Below are positions 36,250 through 44,716 of a DNA stretch of 64,000 bases, in pieces. A model generated the notes under the pieces. The model was not told the origin of the DNA. It made no database searches and was given only the letters and a program-made list of their open reading frames with translations. A program made the position numbers and the translations under genes. Positions within the stretch are counted from its first letter, which is position 1. Each line of letters opens with the position of its first letter. The DNA is from CAZVPF01 sp964628195 (GTDB taxonomy: Bacteria > Planctomycetota > Phycisphaerae > Sedimentisphaerales > Anaerohalosphaeraceae): positions 1 to 64,000 of the forward strand of contig CAZVPF010000011.1 in NCBI GenBank assembly GCA_964628195.1, written 5' to 3'.

Positions 36250-36615
36250 TTAAGCCTCTAACTGTTCATATTCAATTTCCACCCGGCACGCCGCTATGCT
36301 GCCGCTGACCCCGGGCCGCCGAGCCATCACCGACCTGACAAGAAGATTCTCATAAACCCTCCCGTCAGGAACTTTCAGCGAATGAACTTCCCCGTCGATC
36401 AGTGCGCTAAGCTCATAAACCTTGTCCCTGACCGTATCGACAGATGGACCGTGAACAACCCCCTGGTGTTTAATCAACCGCCCGCGTTTGCCGAGATCAA
36501 TATTCACAACCCCGTCAACCGAATTAATACCGTTTTGCACTCTTGCCCGTTTCACGGTACCCTCGTCGAGCTTCCTGTGCCCGAAACTAATCCTGCCGTC
36601 TAAAACCGCCTGCAT
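36250..36615 (-). CDS. Phage-type small structural protein
   Basis: A 121-residue protein with alternating strands and short charged loops (GRISFGHRKLDEGTVKRARVQ at the N terminus). It lies between the connector-like protein and the Gly/Phe protein, with gaps of 5 and 2 bases, where short-tailed phages often encode a tail-terminator, joining or neck protein. I recognise no family. Confidence 0.5.
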   Translation of the reverse strand: MQAVLDGRISFGHRKLDEGTVKRARVQNGINSVDGVVNIDLGKRGRLIKHQGVVHGPSVDTVRDKVYELSALIDGEVHSLKVPDGRVYENLLVRSVMARRPGVSGSIAACRVEIEYEQLEA

Positions 36616-36620
36616 ATTTA

Positions 36621-37280
36621 TTACCCCCTGCCGAGCCTGAAGCTTCCGCCGCCAAGCTCAATATCACCCTGTCCGTCGCCATCGGTGTCAATCCAAACCC
36701 TGCATCCCTCCATAGCCTTTTCATAAAGTCGCGAGTAATGCTTCTGCTTATCCTCAGCAACAGCCTCACCGCCGCCCAACCCGCAAAGCGTTCCGTAAAC
36801 AAGCGCCAATGTGCCGTAAACCGCCGCCTGAACCAGGGACTCAGTGTCCGCAATGTCATCAATGCTGTACTCGCTCTCGCCGAAGCCAGGACGAATCGAA
36901 AGCCTCCTCGAAATGTCGTACAAAACCTCACACGCCTGCGGACCGTAACTGCAAATGCTGTAAGTCAAACTCTCATACTCACCGACCGGAATACACTGCT
37001 CGCTGCCCCTTGCCCGCATTACTGATATTGTCAACTGCTCGGCGCCGTCAACGGACACAATCTCATAAAACCCGTAAAGTCCAGCCGAGATACTGCAAAG
37101 CTTGATAACCTGGCCCTCACTTACACCGCGGTTAATAAAATCTCCGCCCGATGCAGTAAATGTGCTGCTGCTGACCTGGCCGTTTTCGCCGCCTGCAATT
37201 ATCTGCCACGCAATGCTCATATCACCGAACAAACTCGGCTCGAACCTCGCCAGGTCCGCATCTTTACAAAGTGTATTCAT
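36621..37280 (-). CDS. Head-tail connector-like phage protein
   Basis: A 219-residue protein right after the capsid gene, where connector or adaptor proteins sit in phages. From ATG 37280 (preceded by GGGAGGGG) it has an N-terminal beta-rich portion and a helical C-terminal portion (LVQAAVYGTLALVYGTLCGLG). A calcium-loop-like DTDGDGQGDIEL is seen close to the end. A longer frame from 37361 has no ribosome site and is rejected. Confidence 0.5.
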   Translation of the reverse strand: MNTLCKDADLARFEPSLFGDMSIAWQIIAGGENGQVSSSTFTASGGDFINRGVSEGQVIKLCSISAGLYGFYEIVSVDGAEQLTISVMRARGSEQCIPVGEYESLTYSICSYGPQACEVLYDISRRLSIRPGFGESEYSIDDIADTESLVQAAVYGTLALVYGTLCGLGGGEAVAEDKQKHYSRLYEKAMEGCRVWIDTDGDGQGDIELGGGSFRLGRG

Positions 37281-37373
37281 AACCCCTCCCGTAAAAACCG
37301 TCGTACAAGCCGCCGAAACATCGAAACAATGCCCCCGCGGCTTGCACGACAAAACGTGCAAACCGCCTCGGCG

Positions 37374-38528
37374 TTAACTGGTGGATAGTCCCCTGATAAT
37401 GCCGTGGGCCCCCTCATTTTTCATCTCAAGCGTGTACTCGCCGATAAGCTCGCCGCACTCGTAGTCACCCCCGCTCGCCAGCGGCTTGAAGTGAAAACTC
37501 CTTCCCGCAAGCGGAAGCACGGACAGCCGCGATGAATCAAGAAGCAGTACCGCATCCTGCGGAACCCACCTGCTTGTAACAATCCTGCATACACCGAAAT
37601 CGCTCTCGTAAATGCTGATCATGTCACGGTAAGTTGTATCAGTTGCACCGAACGCGCGGGACTCGCTAAGGAATCCGTTTATCTGCCGCTTCTGAAAACC
37701 GTTGACAACGATAAGGTCGACATTGCCGTTGCTGCCGTCCCATATCTGACGCAGCACGTAATTGATCTTGTCCTCATCAAGCCCTGTCCCGCTCGGAAAA
37801 CCGCTGTCACCCGTGGCAAAGACATTGGCAGAAATGCCCTGAACAATTCCTTTCATTGTCCTGCGCACCGAAGAACTGCCCTGCGGGTTGCTTGCAGGCT
37901 GCCCGCCGTTGATAACCGTGTTTTCAAGATCGCGCAAAAGCTCACGCAGACGCTCCTGCTTCTGGTAGTCCATCTCGTCGGCAAGGCCAAGGTGATGAAC
38001 CGCCATATCCGAACCGCTGACCTCGACACTCGACGTGAATATCTGGGTGTAGTTGCCCTTCCTGCTCCGTGCAGTGAACCTTGCGTCGGGTTTGTCTGCC
38101 CCCTCCAAAGCCGCGTTGCCCAGTATGTTCACCACCTGCCCGTCGACAAGGTCCTCTTTCGTCGTGCCGGCATAACCACGCACAACAGTAAGAGTGCTGC
38201 TCGAAATCCCCGTAACCAGCATAAGCTCACCGCTGCCTTCCACCTGGACCTGGTCTCCGACCCTGAACCTGTCCGCGTTTGCAACGTCAAATGCTGTATC
38301 CCCGTCCGGGTCCGAAATAGCGCTATCGTCGATCACGTCCTTGTTGGGCAGCAGCTCATCTTCAAGCCACTCGTGATGTGTGCTCATCGCCGACCGCATC
38401 GGATCGCCCAGCACATCCAGCAGAGGAGTCTCATAAGGGCTTATGATCCCGATAATATCCGAGACATCCTCAGCGATATCCGGCAGATTAACTCCCGCCG
38501 AGTAAGTCGCTTTTCCTGTAAATGACAT
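37374..38528 (-). CDS. SU10/DUF5309-type major capsid protein
   Basis: A 384-residue HK97-fold-type coat protein. It matches the SU10 major capsid (DUF5309) pattern: EDVSDIIGIISPYETPLLDVLG near the N terminus, STHHEWLEDEL, an inserted beta region (residues 75-135, VGDQVQVEGSGELMLVTG), the helix MDYQKQERLRELLRDLENTVING, then VDLIVVNGFQKRQINGFL and CRIVTSRWVPQDAVLLLD in the A-domain. It is preceded by the scaffold-like protein. Presence of an intact coat gene without a visible protease fits SU10-like and short-tailed phage lines. Confidence 0.85.
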   Translation of the reverse strand: MSFTGKATYSAGVNLPDIAEDVSDIIGIISPYETPLLDVLGDPMRSAMSTHHEWLEDELLPNKDVIDDSAISDPDGDTAFDVANADRFRVGDQVQVEGSGELMLVTGISSSTLTVVRGYAGTTKEDLVDGQVVNILGNAALEGADKPDARFTARSRKGNYTQIFTSSVEVSGSDMAVHHLGLADEMDYQKQERLRELLRDLENTVINGGQPASNPQGSSSVRRTMKGIVQGISANVFATGDSGFPSGTGLDEDKINYVLRQIWDGSNGNVDLIVVNGFQKRQINGFLSESRAFGATDTTYRDMISIYESDFGVCRIVTSRWVPQDAVLLLDSSRLSVLPLAGRSFHFKPLASGGDYECGELIGEYTLEMKNEGAHGIIRGLSTS

Positions 38529-38557
38529 ATATCTTTCCTTTCAAAAACCGTTAATTG

Positions 38558-39070
38558 CTAACTGAAATTCCTTCTCGCACGCATGTACTCCTGTACATCG
38601 TTTCTGCTGCCGCTTGCTGCGGCCTTCTTTGCCCTGTTCGTAAGGGCAGTCCTGCCGGAGCTTTGACGCTCCTTCAAACCGCTGCTTCGTGAAGGGAACT
38701 TTTCACCTCCATCATCTGCAAAAAGAAACCCTTTTTCCGTGCGAAGCTCACTGACAACTTTCTCAGCATCGAAATCATCGCCGTTTTTTACGCGCGCCTT
38801 CGCCACAAGCAGTGCCGTCTCAACATCAGCCGCCCCGGCCCTGTTCAAAGCCGTTATAAGCGAATTATCCCGTTTAAGCTCATCCAGCCCAGCCGACATC
38901 TCTTTCTGTAAATCGAGAACTTCAAGCAGGCGTGAGTTCAAGTGCTCAACCTCCTGCTCGGCCTTTTGAGCACGCTTGCGATACCTGATCGCCTCGCTGA
39001 CCGAAACCATCTTATCCTCACCATGCTGTTCGGCTGACACGTCTTGACTCTCTAAGTCGTTCCTGTCCAT
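38558..39070 (-). CDS. Scaffold-like coiled-coil protein
   Basis: A 170-residue charged protein between portal and capsid genes, the usual location of a scaffolding protein. It has a central coiled coil (RKRAQKAEQEVEHLNSRLLEVL ...), helical DVETALLVAKARVKNGDDF, and a Ser/Arg/Lys-rich C terminus (SRNDVQEYMRARRNFS). The start ATG 39070 is supported by AAGGAGAAAG; the upstream in-frame ATG adds only MYLQQGER. The scaffold assignment is from position and composition. Confidence 0.62.
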   Translation of the reverse strand: MDRNDLESQDVSAEQHGEDKMVSVSEAIRYRKRAQKAEQEVEHLNSRLLEVLDLQKEMSAGLDELKRDNSLITALNRAGAADVETALLVAKARVKNGDDFDAEKVVSELRTEKGFLFADDGGEKFPSRSSGLKERQSSGRTALTNRAKKAAASGSRNDVQEYMRARRNFS

Positions 39071-39109
39071 TCTTTCTCCTTGTTGTAAATACAACTAATA
39101 GTAAAACCG

Positions 39110-40681
39110 TTAAATTTCGTAACCAAGCTCTTTCATTATCTCATCCTGCGGAACTCCCAAGTCCTTCTTTATCTGGGCTTCCTTCAGCTTATCCAGGATA
39201 TCCTCAGGCAGCGGGTTCGGAAAAATGACATTAAACTTTCTATCCTCCTGGCTGCTTTTATAAATCCCAAGCCTGTCCAGCAGTTCGAGAACAAGTCCGC
39301 ATATATCCTTGATACCTTCACCGTAGGTGAACTGCTTTCTCTCGGTCTTCGCAAGCATCCCCATGAAAACCATCTTAATCGCCACAGCGCTCGTAAGATG
39401 ACCCACCTTGTTCTTCAAAACACCCGCCACAACAGGTGTAACACCGCTTACCTTATCCATAGCGTCCCGTATCTCGGCGATATGCTGATCCTCACTCGGC
39501 GAATTGCTGTCCCCGCCAAACTGTTCAATACTGGCATCCGGATTATGAGTAAACCACATCGTTCCAGGAGCAACGGGCTTATCCAAAAACCCTTCAATCC
39601 CTTTTGCGAGAAACATCTTGAACGCCTGGTAAGTCAGCCTGTTGGCCCTGTCGCTCAAACGCGTGTTAAGTTCGTCCTGCAGGCTCATAAGCTGCTCCAC
39701 GTCACTGAGCCCCTCATAATAATACGGCTGTGCGAGATTCTGAACGTGTACAACCGGGACAAAGCCGAAAGGGTTTCGTCCCTCTTCGCTTACTCTGCCG
39801 TTCTCATAACGCTGCCAGTAATCGGCCCCGATTATTTCCGTAACCTCAACCCTCGACCTCTCGCTGTCGGGACTGTTAAAACCGCCAACGCTTTTCAAAA
39901 ACCCTCTCTCACTGCTGACCGTGTTCTTCGCCTGGTAAAAATGTTGAATATAAAAATCTATCTTTCGATAGTTGTCCTCACAAAGGACAGGCAGTGCCCG
40001 CGGAGCCTCAACCAGTTCAAGGTCGATCGCCCCCGCCGCGTCAAGAATTGATGAAAAAGAAGTGTCAATTGAAGTGCCTTTAGTGTGCAGGCCGGCCTCA
40101 CCCCGCTCCATACCAAAAGCCCGGCCCGGTCTAACAAGACAATCGACAAAACCGTAAACACTCCCGAGCACCGCCATATCCTGAAAAAAACCAACAGAAC
40201 CGTTACGCTCGAACACAGCATTTATTATTTGATCTATTTCTCTGCGTTTGACCTCGTCACCGGCCCTGCTTGTTATCTTAATACCCTTTCCGAAAAGAAA
40301 ATCGACCATCGCGTTTACACGCCACCCGATGTCGTTTTCAATCACGATCTCCTTGCGTTGGACATCAGGATCGATCCTGCCCAGATCATTGTCCAAATAT
40401 CGAACCCTGCCCGTAATGCGTGCAGGCAGACCCATCTCCTGCGCCTGGATGTATCCCCGCCCCGCTAAACCAACACCCCCGCCCATAAGACCTGCCGAAT
40501 TCACCTCGCGACACTTGTTCTCGTAGTAATCCCACAATTTGCCGAAATGATTGTTTAGCTCGGGCCACTTCTCTTCGACAAGCCAGTCAACAAAAGCCTC
40601 ATCAAGTCTGCCTTCGCCGAATTTCTCAAAATCAAATCCCATCTTTTTCACTTTCAAATTTGAACAGGTTTTTACATCCAC
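39110..40681 (-). CDS. Phage portal protein (SPP1 Gp6-like)
   Basis: A 523-residue protein (510 if the start is ATG 40642) matching the SPP1-type portal family. Seen are a helical N-terminal domain, the stem-forming pattern and crown: RVNAMVDFLFGKGIKI, LMSLQDELNTRLSDRANRLT and the C-terminal NPLPEDILDKLKEAQIKKDLGVPQDEIMKELG. The portal forms the twelvefold DNA-entry vertex of a capsid and normally works with a terminase; none is present here. It is the first gene of the block, 300 bases from the host parvulin gene. Neither start has a strong ribosome site. Confidence 0.85.
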   Translation of the reverse strand: MDVKTCSNLKVKKMGFDFEKFGEGRLDEAFVDWLVEEKWPELNNHFGKLWDYYENKCREVNSAGLMGGGVGLAGRGYIQAQEMGLPARITGRVRYLDNDLGRIDPDVQRKEIVIENDIGWRVNAMVDFLFGKGIKITSRAGDEVKRREIDQIINAVFERNGSVGFFQDMAVLGSVYGFVDCLVRPGRAFGMERGEAGLHTKGTSIDTSFSSILDAAGAIDLELVEAPRALPVLCEDNYRKIDFYIQHFYQAKNTVSSERGFLKSVGGFNSPDSERSRVEVTEIIGADYWQRYENGRVSEEGRNPFGFVPVVHVQNLAQPYYYEGLSDVEQLMSLQDELNTRLSDRANRLTYQAFKMFLAKGIEGFLDKPVAPGTMWFTHNPDASIEQFGGDSNSPSEDQHIAEIRDAMDKVSGVTPVVAGVLKNKVGHLTSAVAIKMVFMGMLAKTERKQFTYGEGIKDICGLVLELLDRLGIYKSSQEDRKFNVIFPNPLPEDILDKLKEAQIKKDLGVPQDEIMKELGYEI

Positions 40682-40893
40682 CCATGCTCAAATCCGCGCC
40701 GAATAGCTTAAATTTCGAAAGTGAAAAACTCTTAACTCACCGATAAAAATGAACTTAAAATTTTTAAAAATTCCGCCAACAGCAAAATAGTGCAAGCAGC
40801 AGCCGGCTTATCCCGATTATTCATCCCCCGAAAGTTTAAAATAAAAATGACCTGAAATGTGTTTATGGCAGCTCTTTATATATTAATGCGCAT

Positions 40894-40923
40894 AAAAAAA
40901 GCCGCCCCTTTTCAGGACGGCTT
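40894..40923 (-). terminator. Intrinsic terminator after the parvulin gene
   Basis: On the minus strand AAGCCGTCC (40923-40915) pairs with GGGCGGCTT (one G-U) and is followed by seven T. It closes the parvulin gene 58 bases downstream of its stop, and so insulates the phage-type block. The 300-base gap 40682-40981 otherwise holds only a small hairpin (CCCCGA/TCGGGG, 40940-40955). Confidence 0.82.
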
Positions 40924-40981
40924 GAAATTTCTTTAGAACCCCCGATTGATCGGGGCGAAATTGAGAGAGATAATGAAATTA

Positions 40982-42238
40982 TTACTCACTCTTGGCAGGA
41001 GCTTTTGATACCGGCATCTGGACAGGTTTGATCTCATACTCAGCAGCCCAGACAATATTTGCATCCTCCTTGAGCTTGTCGATGTAATCTTTCGCAAAGC
41101 TCTGCCTTTCCTGCTGCTTGAGCATTTCCATAATATCTGTTTTAACCTCTTCAAAAGGCACCGTGCGGGCATCCTTCTTATCGGTAACCTTTATAATATG
41201 ATAACCGAACCTTGTCTCTACAATATCACTTACATCTCCCGGTTTCATCGAAAATGCAGCATCCGAAAATGCAGGCACCATCTGGCCCTTCTGGAAGTAT
41301 CCGAGGTCCCCCCCCTTTGCACTTGAAGGACAGGAAGAATTCTCTTTTGCAAGCGCCGCAAAATCTTCGCCCTCCTTAACCTTTGAAAGCACTTGCTCAG
41401 CTTCTTTCTTCGCCTCAGCCTTTTTCTCTTCGTCCATATCCTTTGTTCCGATCAGAATATGGCTTGCCTTTACCTGCTCGGGCTGCTGGAACCGCTCGGT
41501 ATTGCTCTCATAGTACTCTTTAGCCTTCGCCTCATTGACCTCGCCCATCTCACCTTCGGATTCGGACTGCATCAAAGTCTCCATCCTGAGCCCCATCCGC
41601 ATCCGGTCGTTCAGTTCCGCTTCGCTCATACCGCTTTGCATAACCTGGGCTTTGAATTCTTCAACTGACATATTTCTTTTAGACGCATACTCTGCAAATT
41701 TTTCGTCGATCTGGGCCTGCGTTACTTCCATGCCCTTTTCTTTGAGCTTCGCCTCAACCAGCTTATCCATTACCAGCATCTCACCGGCTCGCTGAATAAG
41801 CTGAGTTTTCATCTTCTCAAGCCTCGCCGGGTCACCGCCGCCCATGGCCTCCATCCGCTCGATCTGGGGCGCGATAATCTTATTAATCTCACTTTTCATT
41901 ATCTTGTCACCGTTTACGGTAACAACTACCATATCTTTTTCAACTACAGATGCAGGTTTGGCTTCTGCTTGTTTTTTCATTTCGCAGGGAGCTTTTGCAT
42001 CGCAGCTCTTGGAATCCTTATCGCATGACTCTGAATGCTTGTCACATTTCTCCTTGCCGTCCTTGCAGCATTTTTCTCCTGTGCTGCAGCACTTGGCATC
42101 TTTTTCACACTTTACTTCTTTTGTCGCAGTGTTACCCGCATTTTCCACTTCCTTTTTATCGCTGTCGCCCTTGCCCATGGCAAACGCGTTCATCGACACT
42201 GCAAGAACCATCATTAAAACGACTAATTTAAATTTCAT
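40982..42238 (-). CDS. Parvulin-type peptidyl-prolyl isomerase (SurA/PrsA-like) with Cys-rich leader
   Basis: A 418-residue exported folding factor. Signal peptide MKFKLVVLMMVLAVSMNAFA, then a stretch rich in Lys, Asp and nine Cys (residues 43-87, such as KCCSTGEKCCKDGKEKC), then a SurA-like N-terminal helical domain (VVTVNGDKIMKSEINKI), and a parvulin domain (VKASHILIGTK, CPSSAKGGDLGYFQKGQMVPAF, FGYHIIKVTDKK). It probably assists folding of exported proteins. The Cys-rich leader is not part of the family and may bind metal. It is monocistronic, with a terminator at 40894-40923. Confidence 0.9.
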   Translation of the reverse strand: MKFKLVVLMMVLAVSMNAFAMGKGDSDKKEVENAGNTATKEVKCEKDAKCCSTGEKCCKDGKEKCDKHSESCDKDSKSCDAKAPCEMKKQAEAKPASVVEKDMVVVTVNGDKIMKSEINKIIAPQIERMEAMGGGDPARLEKMKTQLIQRAGEMLVMDKLVEAKLKEKGMEVTQAQIDEKFAEYASKRNMSVEEFKAQVMQSGMSEAELNDRMRMGLRMETLMQSESEGEMGEVNEAKAKEYYESNTERFQQPEQVKASHILIGTKDMDEEKKAEAKKEAEQVLSKVKEGEDFAALAKENSSCPSSAKGGDLGYFQKGQMVPAFSDAAFSMKPGDVSDIVETRFGYHIIKVTDKKDARTVPFEEVKTDIMEMLKQQERQSFAKDYIDKLKEDANIVWAAEYEIKPVQMPVSKAPAKSE

Positions 42239-42429
42239 TTAACTTCCTTTCTTTCTGAATAGTTAACCTCGATTACTCCACCCGAAAAGTCGACTTTAGA
42301 CTACTGAAAATCAAAAGTCAAGAAACAATTAAAAAACATGGATTTATTTGTAACAATACTGAAATTATGCTCCGAAGTTCAGTTAATATGGCTTGAAAAT
42401 CTCATATTTGTTGTTAATATTTCTACCAA

Positions 42430-42882
42430 ATGAACCTGAATAAAAAGACAGAAATTATCGAGCATACTATAAAAGTCAGGCCGCGTTACTGCGAAACCGA
42501 CCAGGCTGGCGTTGTCCACCACACAGTATACCCCGTCTGGTTCGAGATGGGCCGGACAGAACTGCTTCGCGAAAACGGATTTGCTTACAGCGACCTTGAA
42601 AAAGCCGGAATTTACTTCGTAGTCGCAAATCTTACCGTAACTTACCACAGACCGGCACTTTACGATGAAATCCTCGACCTGATAACTGAATGCACGAAAA
42701 TAACATCCGCAAGGGTCGAACACAGTTATACACTTAAAAGACCTGCAACGGGAATTATTCTTGTCAGCGGCACCAGCATCCTCGCCTGCGTCGATAAAAA
42801 CGGAAAACCCAAAAGAATGCCCGATTTCATGTACCCGCATGATGATGTTCCCTTAAAAAACGGCAAAAAAGCTCGAAAATAA
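42430..42882 (+). CDS. Acyl-CoA thioesterase, YbgC/FadM-type hotdog fold
   Basis: A 150-residue 4HBT thioesterase. The active-site pattern RPRYCETDQAGVVHHTVYPVWFEMGRTELL is diagnostic of the YbgC/FadM group. It hydrolyses small or medium acyl-CoAs and in several bacteria is tied to the Tol-Pal envelope system. Here it is alone, transcribed divergently from the parvulin gene. Confidence 0.88.
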   Translation: MNLNKKTEIIEHTIKVRPRYCETDQAGVVHHTVYPVWFEMGRTELLRENGFAYSDLEKAGIYFVVANLTVTYHRPALYDEILDLITECTKITSARVEHSYTLKRPATGIILVSGTSILACVDKNGKPKRMPDFMYPHDDVPLKNGKKARK

Positions 42883-43096
42883 CCCCTTAGCCCTTTTCAC
42901 TGTTTTTTTCTGCAAAATTTGCCCACTACTGCGGCAAAAAACAAGATAACCCCATAAAATCCGGCAATAGACACGAAAAACCAATCAAAAAATTTCCGCC
43001 CAAAATTTTGATTCACCCTTTTTATTTCCTATAGTTTACCTTGGAGCAAGAAAATAAAAAGTTTAATGCCTTAACAGGTTAATTGGGGAATTATAT

Positions 43097-43231
43097 ATGC
43101 GTCCGAAAGATAACAAACTTGTTTTCAATTTTTACAGGCCTGGCTTCAATGCCAGAGAACGAGGTCCGCCGGTAAAACGAAGAAGAACGTTTTTTCCGCC
43201 GCCCTGCAATCCCCTGGGCGTCAATAAATGA
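43097..43231 (+). CDS. Possible 44-residue basic small protein
   Basis: A 44-codon frame, MRPKDNKLVFNFYRPGFNAR onward, ending in a basic and proline-rich tail (VKRRRTFFPPP). A GGGG at 43085-43088 precedes the ATG with suitable spacing. Its end overlaps the 3' end of the MEMO-family gene by 11 bases. No family recognised. The rest of the gap 42883-43096 shows nothing I can name. Confidence 0.35.
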   Translation: MRPKDNKLVFNFYRPGFNARERGPPVKRRRTFFPPPCNPLGVNK

Positions 43232-44093
43232 TCGCCGCATAACCAACGCTTTCTTCACTGCCGCGACCGAACCTCTTTTCCATCACCTCATTGCTGGTGG
43301 TATGCGCAAGAAGATACCCTTTATCTTTGCCCATCTCTTTCATCGCCGCAATTAGAGCAGCAACCGCCCCCGCACCGCATGCGCTCATATTTTCACTACC
43401 TGACCTAATAACACCTTCACTGTCCAGTTTCAGTGCCATATCGATAAACTGCTTATCATTGACTTCATAAGCCCATTTTAACGCTTTGGCCCCCGTCCCT
43501 TCCGGCGCAAATCCATACCTCGGCCCGTAATGCGTAAGGTCCGTCGATGCAATAAAAACAGCTTTTCTACCGATATTTTTAACTGCTCTCGCTGCTTCTA
43601 TACCCGCAGATATCGAAGCATCCGCAGGTGGACACGCAACAGGCACTATCTTCGCGCCATCGAACATATATTTAATGAAAGGCACCTGGACCTCGATACT
43701 GTGTTCGCCTCTGTGAACCGCCCTGTCGGTCTCCACAACACCGCTGTCGGCGATCTTCCCCGCAAGTTCCTCGTCAACCTCGACAACACCAAGCGGGGTC
43801 TCCCAGCCGCCCCGATCATAAACGCTTGGCCCGCTTACACCATAATGATGAACCGCCCCGAATATTACAAAAGTCTCCACGTCCCCCGCTTTTTCTTTTA
43901 TCGTCGAAAAAACCAGCCCTGCCAAATCTCCGCTAAAGACCCAGCCCGCGTGAGGCACAATACCGCCCGAAATCGTACCGGGCAGTTCGACTTCCGGCCT
44001 CCTCAGGTTAAGGCATTCCTCTATCTCTGCTTTACAACTTCCGCTGCCGCCGCTGTAAAATTGCCCCGCTGCTATCGGCTGCCTTATATTCAT
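43221..44093 (-). CDS. amrB: AmmeMemoRadiSam system protein B (MEMO family)
   Basis: A 290-residue protein of the MEMO1 family (class III extradiol dioxygenase-like fold): opens NIRQPIAAGQFYSGG, then GGIVPHAGWVFSGDLAG, FGAVHHYG, HRGEHSIEVQVPF and FIASTDLTHYGPRYG. Histidines that bind metal in the family are present. In bacteria this protein normally works with an AmmeCR1 protein and a radical-SAM enzyme; neither gene is in the window. Function in the cell is not settled. Confidence 0.88.
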   Translation of the reverse strand: MNIRQPIAAGQFYSGGSGSCKAEIEECLNLRRPEVELPGTISGGIVPHAGWVFSGDLAGLVFSTIKEKAGDVETFVIFGAVHHYGVSGPSVYDRGGWETPLGVVEVDEELAGKIADSGVVETDRAVHRGEHSIEVQVPFIKYMFDGAKIVPVACPPADASISAGIEAARAVKNIGRKAVFIASTDLTHYGPRYGFAPEGTGAKALKWAYEVNDKQFIDMALKLDSEGVIRSGSENMSACGAGAVAALIAAMKEMGKDKGYLLAHTTSNEVMEKRFGRGSEESVGYAAIIY

Positions 44094-44111
44094 AATTTAG
44101 CCTCCTTCTTC

Positions 44112-44139
44112 TTGAAATATTCATAACAATCGTTATTAT
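44112..44139 (+). promoter_or_regulatory. Promoter of purE
   Basis: TTGAAA (44112-44117), 16-base spacer, TATTAT (44134-44139), about 40 bases upstream of the purE ATG. Consensus prediction. Confidence 0.45.
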
Positions 44140-44179
44140 CTACAGAAACATTTTATTATTCAAGAAAAAAGGAAATTCT

Positions 44180-44686
44180 ATGGCTAAGGAAAAACCTCAA
44201 ATCGCCGTATTAATGGGCTCCGACAGTGACCTTCCCACCATGCAGGCTTGTGTCGACCAACTCAGGGATTTCGGACTCACTCCTGCCGTTCGAGTTATTT
44301 CCGCACACAGAACCCCTGAAGTCGCTTCTCAGTTCGCACGTGACGCCGAGAACAACGGAATTAAAATAATCATTGCCGCCGCCGGAATGGCCGCTCACCT
44401 CGCCGGTGCAATGGCCGCACAAACACACCTGCCTATAATAGGCGTACCCCTCCAGGCATCCGAAGGACCATCAGGACTCGATGCGCTTTTAAGCACAGTG
44501 CAGATGCCTCCCGGCGTACCGGTAGCGACAACCGCCATAGGAAAAGCAGGAGCGAAAAATGCAGCCGTCCTCGCGCTGCAGATACTCGCCCTCTCGGACG
44601 AAAAGCTCAGGCAGACACTGATCGATTTCCGTAAAAAACAAAGCGAAAAAGTTATCGCAAAAGACAAAAAAGTCTCAGGTGCTTAA
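44180..44686 (+). CDS. purE: 5-(carboxyamino)imidazole ribonucleotide mutase
   Basis: PurE, 168 residues, converts N5-CAIR to CAIR in purine synthesis. Class I motifs: VLMGSDSDLPTM, the active-site His43 in SAHRTPE, AAGMAAHLAGAMAA and GVPLQASEGPSGLDALLSTVQMPPG. The normal partner purK is not adjacent. The Lys-rich C-terminal tail past residue 155 is slightly longer than usual. Confidence 0.96.
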   Translation: MAKEKPQIAVLMGSDSDLPTMQACVDQLRDFGLTPAVRVISAHRTPEVASQFARDAENNGIKIIIAAAGMAAHLAGAMAAQTHLPIIGVPLQASEGPSGLDALLSTVQMPPGVPVATTAIGKAGAKNAAVLALQILALSDEKLRQTLIDFRKKQSEKVIAKDKKVSGA

Positions 44687-44716
44687 AATCTCCGCTTAAA
44701 ACATAAATATGTGTGA

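Larger units (their letters stand above)
29593..40681 (-). mobile_element. Phage-type structural gene block without packaging or integration genes
   Basis: Thirteen genes on one strand with gaps of 2-93 bases run from portal (39110-40681) through a scaffold-like protein, an SU10-type capsid, connector-like and short-tail-like proteins, a beta-helix tail spike, a hub-like protein, and finally a membrane protein and a lipoprotein. No terminase, prohead protease, tape measure, tail tube, integrase, replication, repressor or endolysin gene is seen, and no att-like direct repeats or tRNA flank it. It is bounded by the host genes tspO and a parvulin isomerase. It may be a prophage remnant, a gene-transfer-agent-like cluster, or a particle system that relies on genes elsewhere. 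Confidence 0.8.

Noticed and set aside
29593..40681. Complete, inducible prophage
   Set aside because: No integrase, repressor, terminase, replication or lysis enzyme gene and no flanking direct repeats or tRNA were found, so a complete prophage is not supported within the window.
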